DNA of 64,000 nt, from NCBI GenBank assembly GCA_029858965.1, contig JAOUDZ010000007.1:1-64000 (forward strand), written 5' to 3'. The notes beneath the pieces were generated by a model. That model did not search any database and was not told the DNA's origin. It saw nothing but the letters and a program-made list of their open reading frames with translations. This document shows positions 45,421 through 53,403 of this stretch, one piece after another. The stretch is from Cyclobacteriaceae bacterium. Its GTDB lineage: Bacteria > Bacteroidota > Bacteroidia > Cytophagales > Cyclobacteriaceae. Position 1 is the stretch's first letter; every line of letters starts with the position of its first letter. The translations under genes and the position numbers were made by a program.

Positions 45421-46203
45421 TTAATTTGCTTCGATTATCAAATCTCCCTTTTCACCAGCAATTCCATTGTTGTTGTACGCTCCCGGCTCTCCGTCTTTCC
45501 CATTTTTCTTTGAGGGACCCAATCCAGCTCCGCCATGATAACCTCCTTTTCCGGATGGGCCCTGACCACCCCCAGCTGTTTTTATGAATAATTTTTTTTC
45601 ACCAATAAGATCTCTTATCGCCTGGGGCACCGGGACCGTAATGGTTAATACGCCACCATTTCCGCCATTTCCACCCTGACCGGCAGCACCACCATTTCCA
45701 CCATCACCACCAAAGCAATGTAGTGTACCGGGACTACCACCACCACCGTTACCACCGTTACCACCCTGTCCCCCTCGTCCACCACTAAGGTCAACGGTTA
45801 ACTGGCCAGCGATAGTAACTTTTTCAAGATACATAAATAGATTAAGGCCCTTTGTTCCGTCAAGACCGCGTGTACCGTCTTTTCCAGCAGAACCATTGAT
45901 GCAAGGGCCAATTGGAGTTATTCCGGGTATTCCATTTCTACCGGGTTTTCCATCAATACCGCTGCCATCGATTGTACAATGACTACCAAACCTGGCTACT
46001 TTGACCCTAAGGAAGTTTTCTGTTTTCAGTTTATTCAAAACCAGCGTTGAAGAGTCCATCATGATAAGCGTATCGGCGACTAAAATATCCGATTCGGCCA
46101 GCATAAAAACTTCATTTGGCTTAATAACCAATTTGGCGACCCTTACTTGAGCAGGCAACGAGCCAGCAAATAGGAGCAAAAACAACAACAAGTATTGACG
46201 CAT
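45421..46203 (-). CDS. Collagen-like, glycine-rich exported protein
   Basis: The 260-residue product has a signal peptide (MRQYLLLFLLLFAGSLPA), then a beta-strand-rich domain of about 70 residues. From about 85 come two low-complexity regions. First, collagen-like triplets (GIDGKPGRNGIPG, GKDGTRGLDGTKG). Second, glycine blocks (GGRGGQGGNGGNGGGG, GGDGGNGGAAGQGGNGGNGG). A last triplet run (GPSKKNGKDGEPG) and a strand tail (GEKGDLIIEAN) close it. The repeats suggest a fibrous or elastic surface or periplasmic protein. Two cysteines (near 78 and 99) and a later CF in the block might join chains. It sits directly upstream of recJ-lptB. The function is unknown. Confidence 0.8.
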   Translation of the reverse strand: MRQYLLLFLLLFAGSLPAQVRVAKLVIKPNEVFMLAESDILVADTLIMMDSSTLVLNKLKTENFLRVKVARFGSHCTIDGSGIDGKPGRNGIPGITPIGPCINGSAGKDGTRGLDGTKGLNLFMYLEKVTIAGQLTVDLSGGRGGQGGNGGNGGGGSPGTLHCFGGDGGNGGAAGQGGNGGNGGVLTITVPVPQAIRDLIGEKKLFIKTAGGGQGPSGKGGYHGGAGLGPSKKNGKDGEPGAYNNNGIAGEKGDLIIEAN

Positions 46204-46270
46204 GATTCAAAAATAATTTTCTGTCCTTCTTAAGAAAACGCTGTGAATTTGACTACCTCCTATAAACGAA

Positions 46271-46297
46271 GAAAGCAATGCAAAATGCACTGCTTTC
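46271..46297 (-). terminator. Hairpin terminator after SPOR-like gene
   Basis: On the minus strand, GAAAGCAGTGCA and TGCATTGCTTTC pair over 12 positions with one mismatch around a 3-base loop, followed by TTCGTTT. It is 23 bases beyond the stop of the SPOR-like gene and separates it from the glycine-rich gene. Confidence 0.75.
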
Positions 46298-46319
46298 CGC
46301 CGCTATATTTTTTCTTATA

Positions 46320-46958
46320 TTATTTTGCGCTTCCTGCCGGCTTTTCGGAAACGACACCCTCCAACACATCTTTAATTTCCACTCTCTGGCCATCTCTGTA
46401 AGGAACAATCCAGGCGTCTTTTACACCCATTTCACGCATATACTTTTTGAAAGTGTCAGCCTCCCAGTAATCACGAAATATCCCGATTGTGAGTCTTTGT
46501 GGTTCACCATCTTTGGCTTCCCCGCCAAAATTCGGATTATTCTCGAAATATTTAGCCAGATTCTTATTTTTAAAAGCGCCAATTTGAACTTTAAAGACCA
46601 CGCCTTTTGAAAAATCCATAGCGTTTGTAACAGGGTTTTCTTTCAGTTCAGCTAACTCAGCCCGGGCTGAAGTAAGTTGTCCTCTCATTTGAGAGAGTTG
46701 ATCTTCAAGCTGTGCTATTCTTGCATCCCTATCGCTGATGGTTAGCTGCATCTGAGAGACCTTTTGGTTGAGGGATGCAACAGTATTGTCGGCCACTTGC
46801 TTGTCTTCTGTTAGTTGCTTCAGGTTTTGTGGTGCTTTTTTAAATTCCTTGGCCTTCTTTTTCCACTCTTTCTTTTCCTTTTTCGAAAGCTGTGCAAAGC
46901 TCTGCGTCGAACCAGCTATCAACGCGAGGCAGAAGAATAATACGATTCCTTTTTTCAT
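46320..46958 (-). CDS. SPOR-like coiled-coil exported protein
   Basis: The 212 residues begin with a signal peptide (MKKGIVLFFCLALIAGSTQSFA). A lysine-rich coiled coil follows (KKEKKEWKKKAKEFKK, LNQKVSQMQLTISDRDARIAQL, QLSQMRGQLTSARAELAEL). A C-terminal domain reads VVFKVQIGAFKNKNLAKYF and RLTIGIFRDYWEADTFKKYM, like SPOR domains that bind denuded peptidoglycan. It is thus probably a periplasmic cell-wall binding protein. Annotation as Ezrin/Radixin/Moesin-like is common for this family because of the coiled coil. It lies 54 bases downstream of fumC on the same strand. Confidence 0.8.
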   Translation of the reverse strand: MKKGIVLFFCLALIAGSTQSFAQLSKKEKKEWKKKAKEFKKAPQNLKQLTEDKQVADNTVASLNQKVSQMQLTISDRDARIAQLEDQLSQMRGQLTSARAELAELKENPVTNAMDFSKGVVFKVQIGAFKNKNLAKYFENNPNFGGEAKDGEPQRLTIGIFRDYWEADTFKKYMREMGVKDAWIVPYRDGQRVEIKDVLEGVVSEKPAGSAK

Positions 46959-47012
46959 TCTCGGATTGGTTAAATCACTTTAAAGGTACAAATATTTTAT
47001 TAATATGCTCAT

Positions 47013-48410
47013 CTAGTCAAGGCTGCCAACCATTTTCTCTGGTCTTACCCATTCATCAAATTGTTCAGAGGTTAGGAGGCTTAATGCAACAGCAGCTTCA
47101 CGCAAAGTAATATTTTCTTTGTGGGCTTTCTTGGCAATCTTAGCCGCATTCTCGTAGCCGATGTGAGTGTTCAGGGCCGTAACCAGCATCAGGGAATTCT
47201 CAAGGTGTTTATTAATAACTGCAAGATTAGGCTCGATACCCACGGCACATTTATCATTGAAAGAGACACACGCATCGCCCAGCAACCTTGCAGATTGTAA
47301 AACGTTGGCAGCTATCAAAGGCTTGAAAACATTTAATTCAAATTGGCCGGTGGCTCCGCCAATGGAAACGGATATGTCATTTCCAATAACCTGGGCGCAT
47401 ACCATGGTTAGCGCCTCGGGTTGTGTGGGATTCACCTTTCCGGGCATTATTGAAGACCCAGGTTCGTTATCCGGAATAATAATCTCGCCAATCCCACAGC
47501 GCGGCCCCGAACTCAGCATCCTGACATCATTTGCAATTTTCATCAAGGATACAGCCGATCTTTTTAAAGCCCCCGACAACTCAACCATTGCATCATGCGC
47601 AGCCAAAGCCTCAAATTTATTTGGCGCCGTTATAAATGGATAGCCTGTTAGCTCGGCGATCTTCTTTGCTACCAATACATCATAACCCTTTGGTGTGTTC
47701 AGACCAGTGCCAACAGCAGTACCTCCAAGAGCGAGTTCACGGACGACTTCTAATGCGTTTTTTATGGCACGCATACTATTATCTATTTGTTGAACATATC
47801 CGGAAAACTCCTGACCAAGCGTTAAGGGTGTTGCGTCCATGAAATGTGTTCGCCCGGTTTTTACAATGTCTTTGAATGATATCGTTTTCTTTGCCAGCGT
47901 ATCACGAAGTGCCATCATACCTGGCAAGGTAATCTCCATAACTTGTTTGTAGGCTGCGATATGCATTGCCGTCGGAAAAGTGTCGTTAGATGATTGTGAC
48001 TTATTGACGTCATCATTGGGATGGAGCACCTTTGTTTCGTCGCTAAGTTTTCCGCCACTCAGAACGTGTGCTCTGTACGCAACAACTTCATTAACATTCA
48101 TGTTGCTTTGTGTTCCTGAACCGGTTTGCCAGATTACCAGCGGAAATTCGCCGTCAAGTTTTCCCGAGAGAATTTCGTCGCAAGTTTTTCCGATCATATC
48201 CCTTTTCTCGGCACTTAAAACTCCAAGCTCAAAGTTTGCGAGTGCTGCCGCTTTTTTGAGATGCGCAAATGCGTAGATAATTTCCTTGGGCATACTGGCC
48301 TCGGGTCCAATCTTAAAGTTATTACGGGATCTTTCGGTCTGAGCACCCCAGTATTTATCTGCTGGTACCTGTACTTCTCCCATTGTATCTTTCTCAACGC
48401 GGTAATTCAT
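47013..48410 (-). CDS. fumC: Class II fumarate hydratase
   Basis: I start at the ATG at 48410 ([22 protein letters not shown]), giving 465 residues, the normal length; the track adds 28 unlike residues. Signatures are [16 protein letters not shown] near 99, [16 protein letters not shown] near 184 with the catalytic histidine, and the family signature [17 protein letters not shown] near 316. The enzyme interconverts fumarate and malate in the TCA cycle. A promoter-like pair (TTG, 18 bases, TATTTTTG) lies just upstream, at the start of a 181-base divergent gap. Confidence 0.97.
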   Translation of the reverse strand: MNYRVEKDTMGEVQVPADKYWGAQTERSRNNFKIGPEASMPKEIIYAFAHLKKAAALANFELGVLSAEKRDMIGKTCDEILSGKLDGEFPLVIWQTGSGTQSNMNVNEVVAYRAHVLSGGKLSDETKVLHPNDDVNKSQSSNDTFPTAMHIAAYKQVMEITLPGMMALRDTLAKKTISFKDIVKTGRTHFMDATPLTLGQEFSGYVQQIDNSMRAIKNALEVVRELALGGTAVGTGLNTPKGYDVLVAKKIAELTGYPFITAPNKFEALAAHDAMVELSGALKRSAVSLMKIANDVRMLSSGPRCGIGEIIIPDNEPGSSIMPGKVNPTQPEALTMVCAQVIGNDISVSIGGATGQFELNVFKPLIAANVLQSARLLGDACVSFNDKCAVGIEPNLAVINKHLENSLMLVTALNTHIGYENAAKIAKKAHKENITLREAAVALSLLTSEQFDEWVRPEKMVGSLD

Positions 48411-48429
48411 GACATTATTGGGTTTGAGA

Positions 48430-48458
48430 CAAAAATAGGAAAATGGGAGAAAATTCAA
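48430..48458 (-). promoter_or_regulatory. Promoter-like pair for fumC
   Basis: On the minus strand, TTG (48456-48458), 18 bases and TATTTTTG (48430-48437) agree with the Bacteroidetes consensus. Predicted transcription begins around 48424, giving a leader of about 14 bases and supporting the start at 48410 over the longer ORF. Confidence 0.6.
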
Positions 48459-48552
48459 TCTGAAAGATGCAAGCATCCACAGAAAATGGAACACAACGCA
48501 GCAAGGTACATGCAGGTAGCATTGGTACAGCCCACCAGGAGAGTCGCCGGCT

Positions 48553-48582
48553 TTGTGCCCGCCTGGATGAATTGTATCTTTG
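48553..48582 (+). promoter_or_regulatory. Promoter-like pair for the 2H phosphoesterase gene
   Basis: TTG at 48553-48555, a 19-base spacer and TATCTTTG at 48575-48582 match the -33/-7 consensus exactly. The predicted transcription start, near 48588, is only a few bases before the ATG at 48592, so the message would be leaderless or nearly so. Confidence 0.6.
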
Positions 48583-48591
48583 TGGTTACAT

Positions 48592-49164
48592 ATGAACCGG
48601 TTAGCGTCCCCAGGAAAGGCAAAAGAAAAGCTGTATTTTATTGCAATTGTGCCACCAACACCTATTTATGAAGAAGCGCTTCAACAAAAAGAATACTTCA
48701 AGGACAACTATAACAGTAAAGCTTCTTTAAATTCTCCACCGCACATTACCTTACACATGCCTTTTCGATGGAAGGAAAATGAAGAAGCGAAGCTTTTTGA
48801 ACTATTGGCGCAGTTCACCAGGGATATTCAGCCTGTAGCAATTAAACTAGATAATTTCTCCTCGTTTCCCCCGCGCGTAATCTTTATCAACGTAGAGATG
48901 AGTCCTGAACTTGAAACCCTTCAAAGGGATCTGCAGCGTTATTGCAGGCGTGTCTTGAACCTGTTTAATGCTAACTACAGGGCGCTTCCCTTTAAGCCAC
49001 ATTTAACCGTAGCATTTCGAGACCTCAAAAAACCCAACTTCCTAAGGGCTTGGGATGAATTTAGAACGAAAGATTTTCATGCAGAGTTTATCGCCGATAA
49101 GGTTACGCTGCTGAAGCACAGCGGAAGGGTTTGGAAAGTACATCAGGAATTTACATTACGGTGA
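48592..49164 (+). CDS. 2'-5' RNA ligase / 2H phosphoesterase family protein
   Basis: The 190-residue protein carries the two HxT motifs of the 2H phosphoesterase fold, HITLHMPF near 50 and HLTVAFRD near 138. LigT-type members open or close 2'-5' linkages in RNA or cyclic phosphates, but the natural substrate is rarely known. The ATG at 48592 ([20 protein letters not shown]) is preferred over TTG at 48580, since a strong promoter pair ends at 48582. It diverges from fumC and converges with the D-cysteine desulfhydrase family gene. Confidence 0.88.
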   Translation: MNRLASPGKAKEKLYFIAIVPPTPIYEEALQQKEYFKDNYNSKASLNSPPHITLHMPFRWKENEEAKLFELLAQFTRDIQPVAIKLDNFSSFPPRVIFINVEMSPELETLQRDLQRYCRRVLNLFNANYRALPFKPHLTVAFRDLKKPNFLRAWDEFRTKDFHAEFIADKVTLLKHSGRVWKVHQEFTLR

Positions 49165-49251
49165 AAGTAAAAAGGCTGTGCAGATGAAGCCCATTTTGTA
49201 ATTCCTAGCCTGGATGTCACAATGGCCAGGTCAAACTAAAACAGTACCTGC

Positions 49252-50121
49252 TCAATTTGGAGAATGCCGGATTCCTCCTGTATGGATTGCCAGTAAGGTT
49301 GATCCCTTCTTAAAGAATCCTTTTTTGACTAAGTCAAAAACTCCGAAGATCATCTTGCCAGTATAAATATATTCCAGCGGAATATGGTGCTTTCTTTCAA
49401 AACCCTCTATAAATGCGAGCAATGCAGCCGTTGATTTTGCATATCCGCCAAAATGATAGTCTATGTTGATCTCCCAGTTTAAATAACTGCCTCCTAATCT
49501 TCTTACTTCGTCACTCAAATATTCTCCGTTCTTTAAGGATGAAAAACCAAAAACTTTTCTTTCACCACATTGTCCTTTAATCAAACCAGCAAGCGTTCCT
49601 CCGGTTCCGACCGGGCAACACAAATAATCGAAATTGAAATCTAAACTTTTGGCAAATTCTTCGACACCAGCCACTGCCAATTCATTGCTTCCTCCTTCGG
49701 GAATAAGGTAAAAATCGCCAAACTGGTCGTGCAGTTCATTAATGAATTGCGGTTTCGACTTCTGGCGATATGTTTCGCGCGAAATGAAGTGCAATTTCAT
49801 GCCATGGTCTCTGGCGAAAAGCAATGTTGAATTTAGGGGTAATACCTCTTCCCCTCTGATTATTCCAATACTGTCAAATCCCAATTCACATGCGGCTGCC
49901 GCAGTTGCATACACATGATTCGAATATGCACCACCAAAGGTTAGCAGGGCCCTGGAACGTTGCTTTTGCGCATCGATAAGGTTGTTTTTTAGCTTCCACC
50001 ATTTATTCCCGGATACAAAGGGATGATTTAAGTCTTCCCGCTTTACGAAAAGACGAATTTCGGAATTAGTAAGAACGCTATCATGGACTTGCTGGATAGG
50101 CGTTTTGTTGTATGAGAGCAA
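49252..50121 (-). CDS. D-cysteine desulfhydrase / ACC deaminase family PLP enzyme
   Basis: The 289-residue enzyme is a fold type II PLP protein. The PLP lysine is in SGNKWWKLKNNL near 43, and FGGAYSNHVYATAAAA near 63 and the glycine-rich phosphate cup CCPVGTGGTLAGLI near 170 are in place. D-cysteine desulfhydrase and 1-aminocyclopropane-1-carboxylate deaminase cannot be separated reliably from this; Bacteroidota members are usually annotated as either. The start is TTG at 50121 (MLSYNKTPIQQV), as no ATG is available between it and an upstream stop. Confidence 0.88.
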   Translation of the reverse strand: MLSYNKTPIQQVHDSVLTNSEIRLFVKREDLNHPFVSGNKWWKLKNNLIDAQKQRSRALLTFGGAYSNHVYATAAAACELGFDSIGIIRGEEVLPLNSTLLFARDHGMKLHFISRETYRQKSKPQFINELHDQFGDFYLIPEGGSNELAVAGVEEFAKSLDFNFDYLCCPVGTGGTLAGLIKGQCGERKVFGFSSLKNGEYLSDEVRRLGGSYLNWEINIDYHFGGYAKSTAALLAFIEGFERKHHIPLEYIYTGKMIFGVFDLVKKGFFKKGSTLLAIHTGGIRHSPN

Positions 50122-50194
50122 TTGTTTTAAACTTAAGTTTTAAAAGTATCGCAAAAATATGTGCTTTAAAAATTGCAGTAGCCCAACTGTAGCC

Positions 50195-50230
50195 CTAATA
50201 TTGTTAGTTGTGACTAACTAACAATATTAG
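50195..50230. promoter_or_regulatory. Perfect 14-base inverted repeat upstream of radical SAM gene
   Basis: CTAATATTGTTAGT at 50195-50208 and ACTAACAATATTAG at 50217-50230 are perfect inverted copies around an 8-base spacer. The spacer and the arms also hold an inner palindrome, GTTAGT-TGTG-ACTAAC, in another register. It ends 9 bases before the radical SAM ATG. There is no U-tract, so it is not an obvious terminator. An operator for a dimeric repressor, or a stem that hides the start in mRNA, are both possible. Confidence 0.75.
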
Positions 50231-50239
50231 TTGAAGGGA

Positions 50240-51295
50240 ATGGAACGGGAAAATTACTTCAGTGGAAGGGGAGCACAAATCAAATCAGAAAATCGATTTT
50301 TGAAATCGCGGTATGTGACCAATCACATTGAAGGGTTAGATGAACCTTTATTTTCATCACCATCAACCCAAATCTTCTATGAGGCTCCAAAAAAGATTGT
50401 AAATAAAGTTACAAGTCCTGATCTGGGCATGATGTATTCTGTCAATCCTTACCAAGGTTGCGAGCATGGATGCATTTATTGCTACGCACGTAATACACAT
50501 GAATATTGGGGGTTTAATGCTGGCTTGGATTTTGAATCAAAAATTGTTGTCAAGCGCAACGCAGCATCCTTATTGACAAAATTTATTCTTAGGCCAGGCT
50601 GGAGTCCTGTACCCATAAGCCTAAGTGGCAATACGGATTGTTACCAACCACTTGAGCGGAAGTTAGAAATTACACGTGGCCTGCTTAACGTATTCGCTAC
50701 CTATCGGCATCCTGTCGGACTGATTACGAAGAATAGCCTTATCCAGCGCGATATTGACCTATTAGCGGATCTGGCAAAAGACAACCTTGTCCATGTTTAT
50801 CTCTCCATAACCTCACTGAATGAGGACCTGCGAAGCATAATGGAACCTCGAACGGTGAGTACAGAAAAAAGGTTACGCACAGTTGAGGTTTTGGCCAAAG
50901 CCGGTATTCCCGTCGGAATAATGAATGCTCCTATTATTCCTGGATTGAATCATCACGAGATTCCCGAAATTTTGAGGCTTGCCGCAGACCGGGGTGCACA
51001 AACGGCGGGGATGACAATAGTCAGGTTGAATGGTTCTGTGGGAAATATTTTTGAGGATTGGCTTCGGAAAAATTTTCCAGATCGGTTTGATAAGGTATGG
51101 AATCAGATCTGTTCTATGCATGGCGGGCATGTTAATGATTCAAAGTTTGGAAGACGTATGACAGGTGAAGGAAATTTTGCAGAAGCCATCCATCTGCTAT
51201 ACCGTGCATCCAGGAAGAAATACTTCAAGGACAGAACTATGCCGGCCTATGATCTTACCAAGTTCAGGCATGGCGGTAACCTGAGTTTATTCTAG
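50240..51295 (+). CDS. PA0069-family radical SAM protein
   Basis: From the ATG at 50240 the 351 residues start MERENYFSGRGAQIKSENRF, the family opening. The radical SAM cluster motif CX3CX2C is in CEHGCIYCYARNTHEYW near 73. Typical segments are GNTDCYQPLERKLEITRGLL near 133 and LITKNSLIQRDIDLLADLA. The family resembles spore photoproduct lyase in some searches, but its reaction is not known. A strong inverted repeat stands directly upstream, suggesting specific control. The TTG at 50231 in the track is not needed. Confidence 0.88.
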   Translation: MERENYFSGRGAQIKSENRFLKSRYVTNHIEGLDEPLFSSPSTQIFYEAPKKIVNKVTSPDLGMMYSVNPYQGCEHGCIYCYARNTHEYWGFNAGLDFESKIVVKRNAASLLTKFILRPGWSPVPISLSGNTDCYQPLERKLEITRGLLNVFATYRHPVGLITKNSLIQRDIDLLADLAKDNLVHVYLSITSLNEDLRSIMEPRTVSTEKRLRTVEVLAKAGIPVGIMNAPIIPGLNHHEIPEILRLAADRGAQTAGMTIVRLNGSVGNIFEDWLRKNFPDRFDKVWNQICSMHGGHVNDSKFGRRMTGEGNFAEAIHLLYRASRKKYFKDRTMPAYDLTKFRHGGNLSLF

Positions 51296-51307
51296 AAAGA
51301 CAGTAAT

Positions 51308-52666
51308 TTATCCTGCGAAGTTTTTAAAGAAGGCAACAATAGTTTCAATGCCAAGTGTGAAATTCTTCACACCGTAATGTTCGTTAGGTGAATGGATGGC
51401 ATCGCTATCAAACCCAAAACCCATAAGGACAGTATCAAGGCCGAGCTCTTTCTTAAACAAGGCAACAATTGGAATACTTCCACCATCGCGTGTCGGAATT
51501 GGAGCTTTGCCAAAGACCTCTACGAATGCTTTGGCGGCGGCTTTATAAGATACCGAATTGGTCGGTGTAACAGCGGGTTCACCGCCATGATGCGTGGTAA
51601 CTTTTACCTTGACATATTTTGGTGTGATCGACTCAAAATGTTTAATGAACAATTCTGTAATTTCAGTGCTTATCTGATCAGGAACAAGGCGCATGGAGAT
51701 TTTCGCGGAGGCCTTAGCGGGCAGGACCGTCTTCGCGCCTTCCCCCGTATACCCACCCCAAATTCCATTCACATCAAGTGCTGGTCTTATGCCCGTTCGT
51801 TCCAACGTTGTATAACCTTTTTCACCTTTGACGTCTTCAATACCAAGTTCAGCCTTGTATTTTTTCAAATCAAATGGTGCCTTATTGATTGCAGCGCGCT
51901 CATCACTACTCAACGCTGCGACCCTGTCGTAAAATCCAGGAATGGTTATCCTCCCATCTTCGTCCTGTAGGGAAGCAATCATTGCACAGAGTATATTAAT
52001 AGGGTTAGCAACGGCGCCACCATAAACACCGGAGTGCAAATCGCGATTTGGACCTGTAACCTCGACCTCCAAATAACTCAATCCCCTCAAGCCAGTAGTA
52101 ATTGACGGATTATCAAGAGAAATAAGCGCGGTATCTGAAATAAGAATAATGTCTGCTTTTAGTTTGGCTTTATTTTCTTTTACAAAAATACCCAGGTTAT
52201 CAGACCCAACTTCCTCTTCACCTTCCACCATAAACTTTACGTTGCAGTGAAGTAATCCCAGCTTCATCATTGCCTCAAAGGCCTTTATGTGCATATAGAC
52301 TTGCCCTTTATCGTCACAGGCCCCTCTTGCATAAATCTTATCATCTTTAATTACCGGCTCAAATGGCGGTGAGTTCCAAAGTGCTAGGGGATCGGGTGGT
52401 TGGACATCATAATGACCATATACTAAAACCGTGGGCAACGAAGGGTTTATTGTTTTCTCTGCGAAAACGATGGGATGTCCCAACGTTTCGCACAGTTCAA
52501 CTTTGTCTGCGCCAGCTTCCTTTAGTTTTGTCACAAGAAATTCTGCTGCCTTCCGCACATCCTGCTTGTTACGACTGTCAGCGCTAACTGAAGGGATGCG
52601 CAGCCATTCCATTAGTTCGGCCAGAAAACGATCTTTGTTTGAAGCAATATATTCTTTAACCATCAT
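51308..52666 (-). CDS. M20 family dipeptidase
   Basis: I use the ATG at 52666 (MMVKEYIASNKDRFLAEL), 452 residues. The metal ligands are in VLVYGHYDVQPPDPLALW near 94, GACDDKGQ near 127, and the catalytic EGEEEVGS near 161. The dimerisation insert is visible from GPNRDLHSGVYGGAVANP near 215. The final histidine is in IHSPNEHYG. It is a cytoplasmic zinc dipeptidase of the CNDP/PepV type. It converges with the radical SAM gene, 12 bases apart. Confidence 0.93.
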   Translation of the reverse strand: MMVKEYIASNKDRFLAELMEWLRIPSVSADSRNKQDVRKAAEFLVTKLKEAGADKVELCETLGHPIVFAEKTINPSLPTVLVYGHYDVQPPDPLALWNSPPFEPVIKDDKIYARGACDDKGQVYMHIKAFEAMMKLGLLHCNVKFMVEGEEEVGSDNLGIFVKENKAKLKADIILISDTALISLDNPSITTGLRGLSYLEVEVTGPNRDLHSGVYGGAVANPINILCAMIASLQDEDGRITIPGFYDRVAALSSDERAAINKAPFDLKKYKAELGIEDVKGEKGYTTLERTGIRPALDVNGIWGGYTGEGAKTVLPAKASAKISMRLVPDQISTEITELFIKHFESITPKYVKVKVTTHHGGEPAVTPTNSVSYKAAAKAFVEVFGKAPIPTRDGGSIPIVALFKKELGLDTVLMGFGFDSDAIHSPNEHYGVKNFTLGIETIVAFFKNFAG

Positions 52667-52817
52667 GGGTGAATTTAGTGTTCGCAAATTATGATTTGCG
52701 GCATAAGCCACCAAGAGTCCGGAATAAATACTTGAAAATGAATTTACAAAATCGGGTGATTGCGAAGGTGTTCGATGTGTTTTCTGTAAATGAAAGGAGA
52801 TGCAGGAGCTTAACTGC

Positions 52818-53399
52818 TTAGTTTTTCCATTCCAGTGTATTTATTATGTGCATAATATCTTTCTTCATATACTCAATAGCAGGAGCAAGTGAATCATTGG
52901 CCACCTTGGTATTGAAATACAGAGCACCACGCATAAAATTCTTTGAGGAGTCGGTAATGGTGAACTGGAACTGGCTTGGCACTTCACCTTCTATCTCTGC
53001 AATTACCGCCGTCTTCCCGCTTGGTGTTTTTGTAACGACTTCGCTTATTGCATACGCTTTAATCTGATGCTTTGCAGTTAATGTATAGGAATCATCCAGG
53101 AATTCTCTAAGCAATTTCTGGCTGTGAACTGATTTATAGGTGATGTGTACATTTGCTTTAATGTCGGGATAATAAATTTCAATCCAAAAATTTCCGCGGA
53201 TTTTTGAAGTGTCTGCCAGCAACAAAGCGTGCTTGGAGTATTCGAACAGATAAGGCAAAGAGTCCGGAAGGGCTACGTAGGCGTGCTCAGGCAGAATAAG
53301 CCGATTATAACCCAAAGGCTTTGGTAAATACTCCTGCTGACAGGCCCCAAAAAATAAATATAGTATCAGCACGACCAGCCGGAAGTAACTGGGCTGCAT
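52818..53399 (-). CDS. gldD: Gliding motility lipoprotein GldD
   Basis: The 193-residue product has a lipoprotein signal with Cys at position 20 (YLFFGAC). The mature part begins with the GldD hallmark QEYLPKPLGYNRLILPEHAY. It continues with strands such as FWIEIYYPDIKANVHITY and ends with SLAPAIEYMKKDIMHIINTLEW. GldD is needed for gliding and for stability of the GldJ-related complex in Flavobacterium. I prefer the ATG at 53399 (4 bases after gldE); an ATG at 53420 that overlaps gldE by 17 bases is the alternative. Confidence 0.88.
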   Translation of the reverse strand: MQPSYFRLVVLILYLFFGACQQEYLPKPLGYNRLILPEHAYVALPDSLPYLFEYSKHALLLADTSKIRGNFWIEIYYPDIKANVHITYKSVHSQKLLREFLDDSYTLTAKHQIKAYAISEVVTKTPSGKTAVIAEIEGEVPSQFQFTITDSSKNFMRGALYFNTKVANDSLAPAIEYMKKDIMHIINTLEWKN

Positions 53400-53403
53400 T
53401 ACA

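Noticed and set aside
46208-46215. TATTTTTG on the minus strand before the glycine-rich gene
   Set aside because: It is 5 bases before the ATG and no TTG lies at -33, so it is a likely chance match.
51392-51970. 192-codon plus-strand ORF
   Set aside because: It is antisense to the M20 dipeptidase, whose metal-binding motifs are intact.
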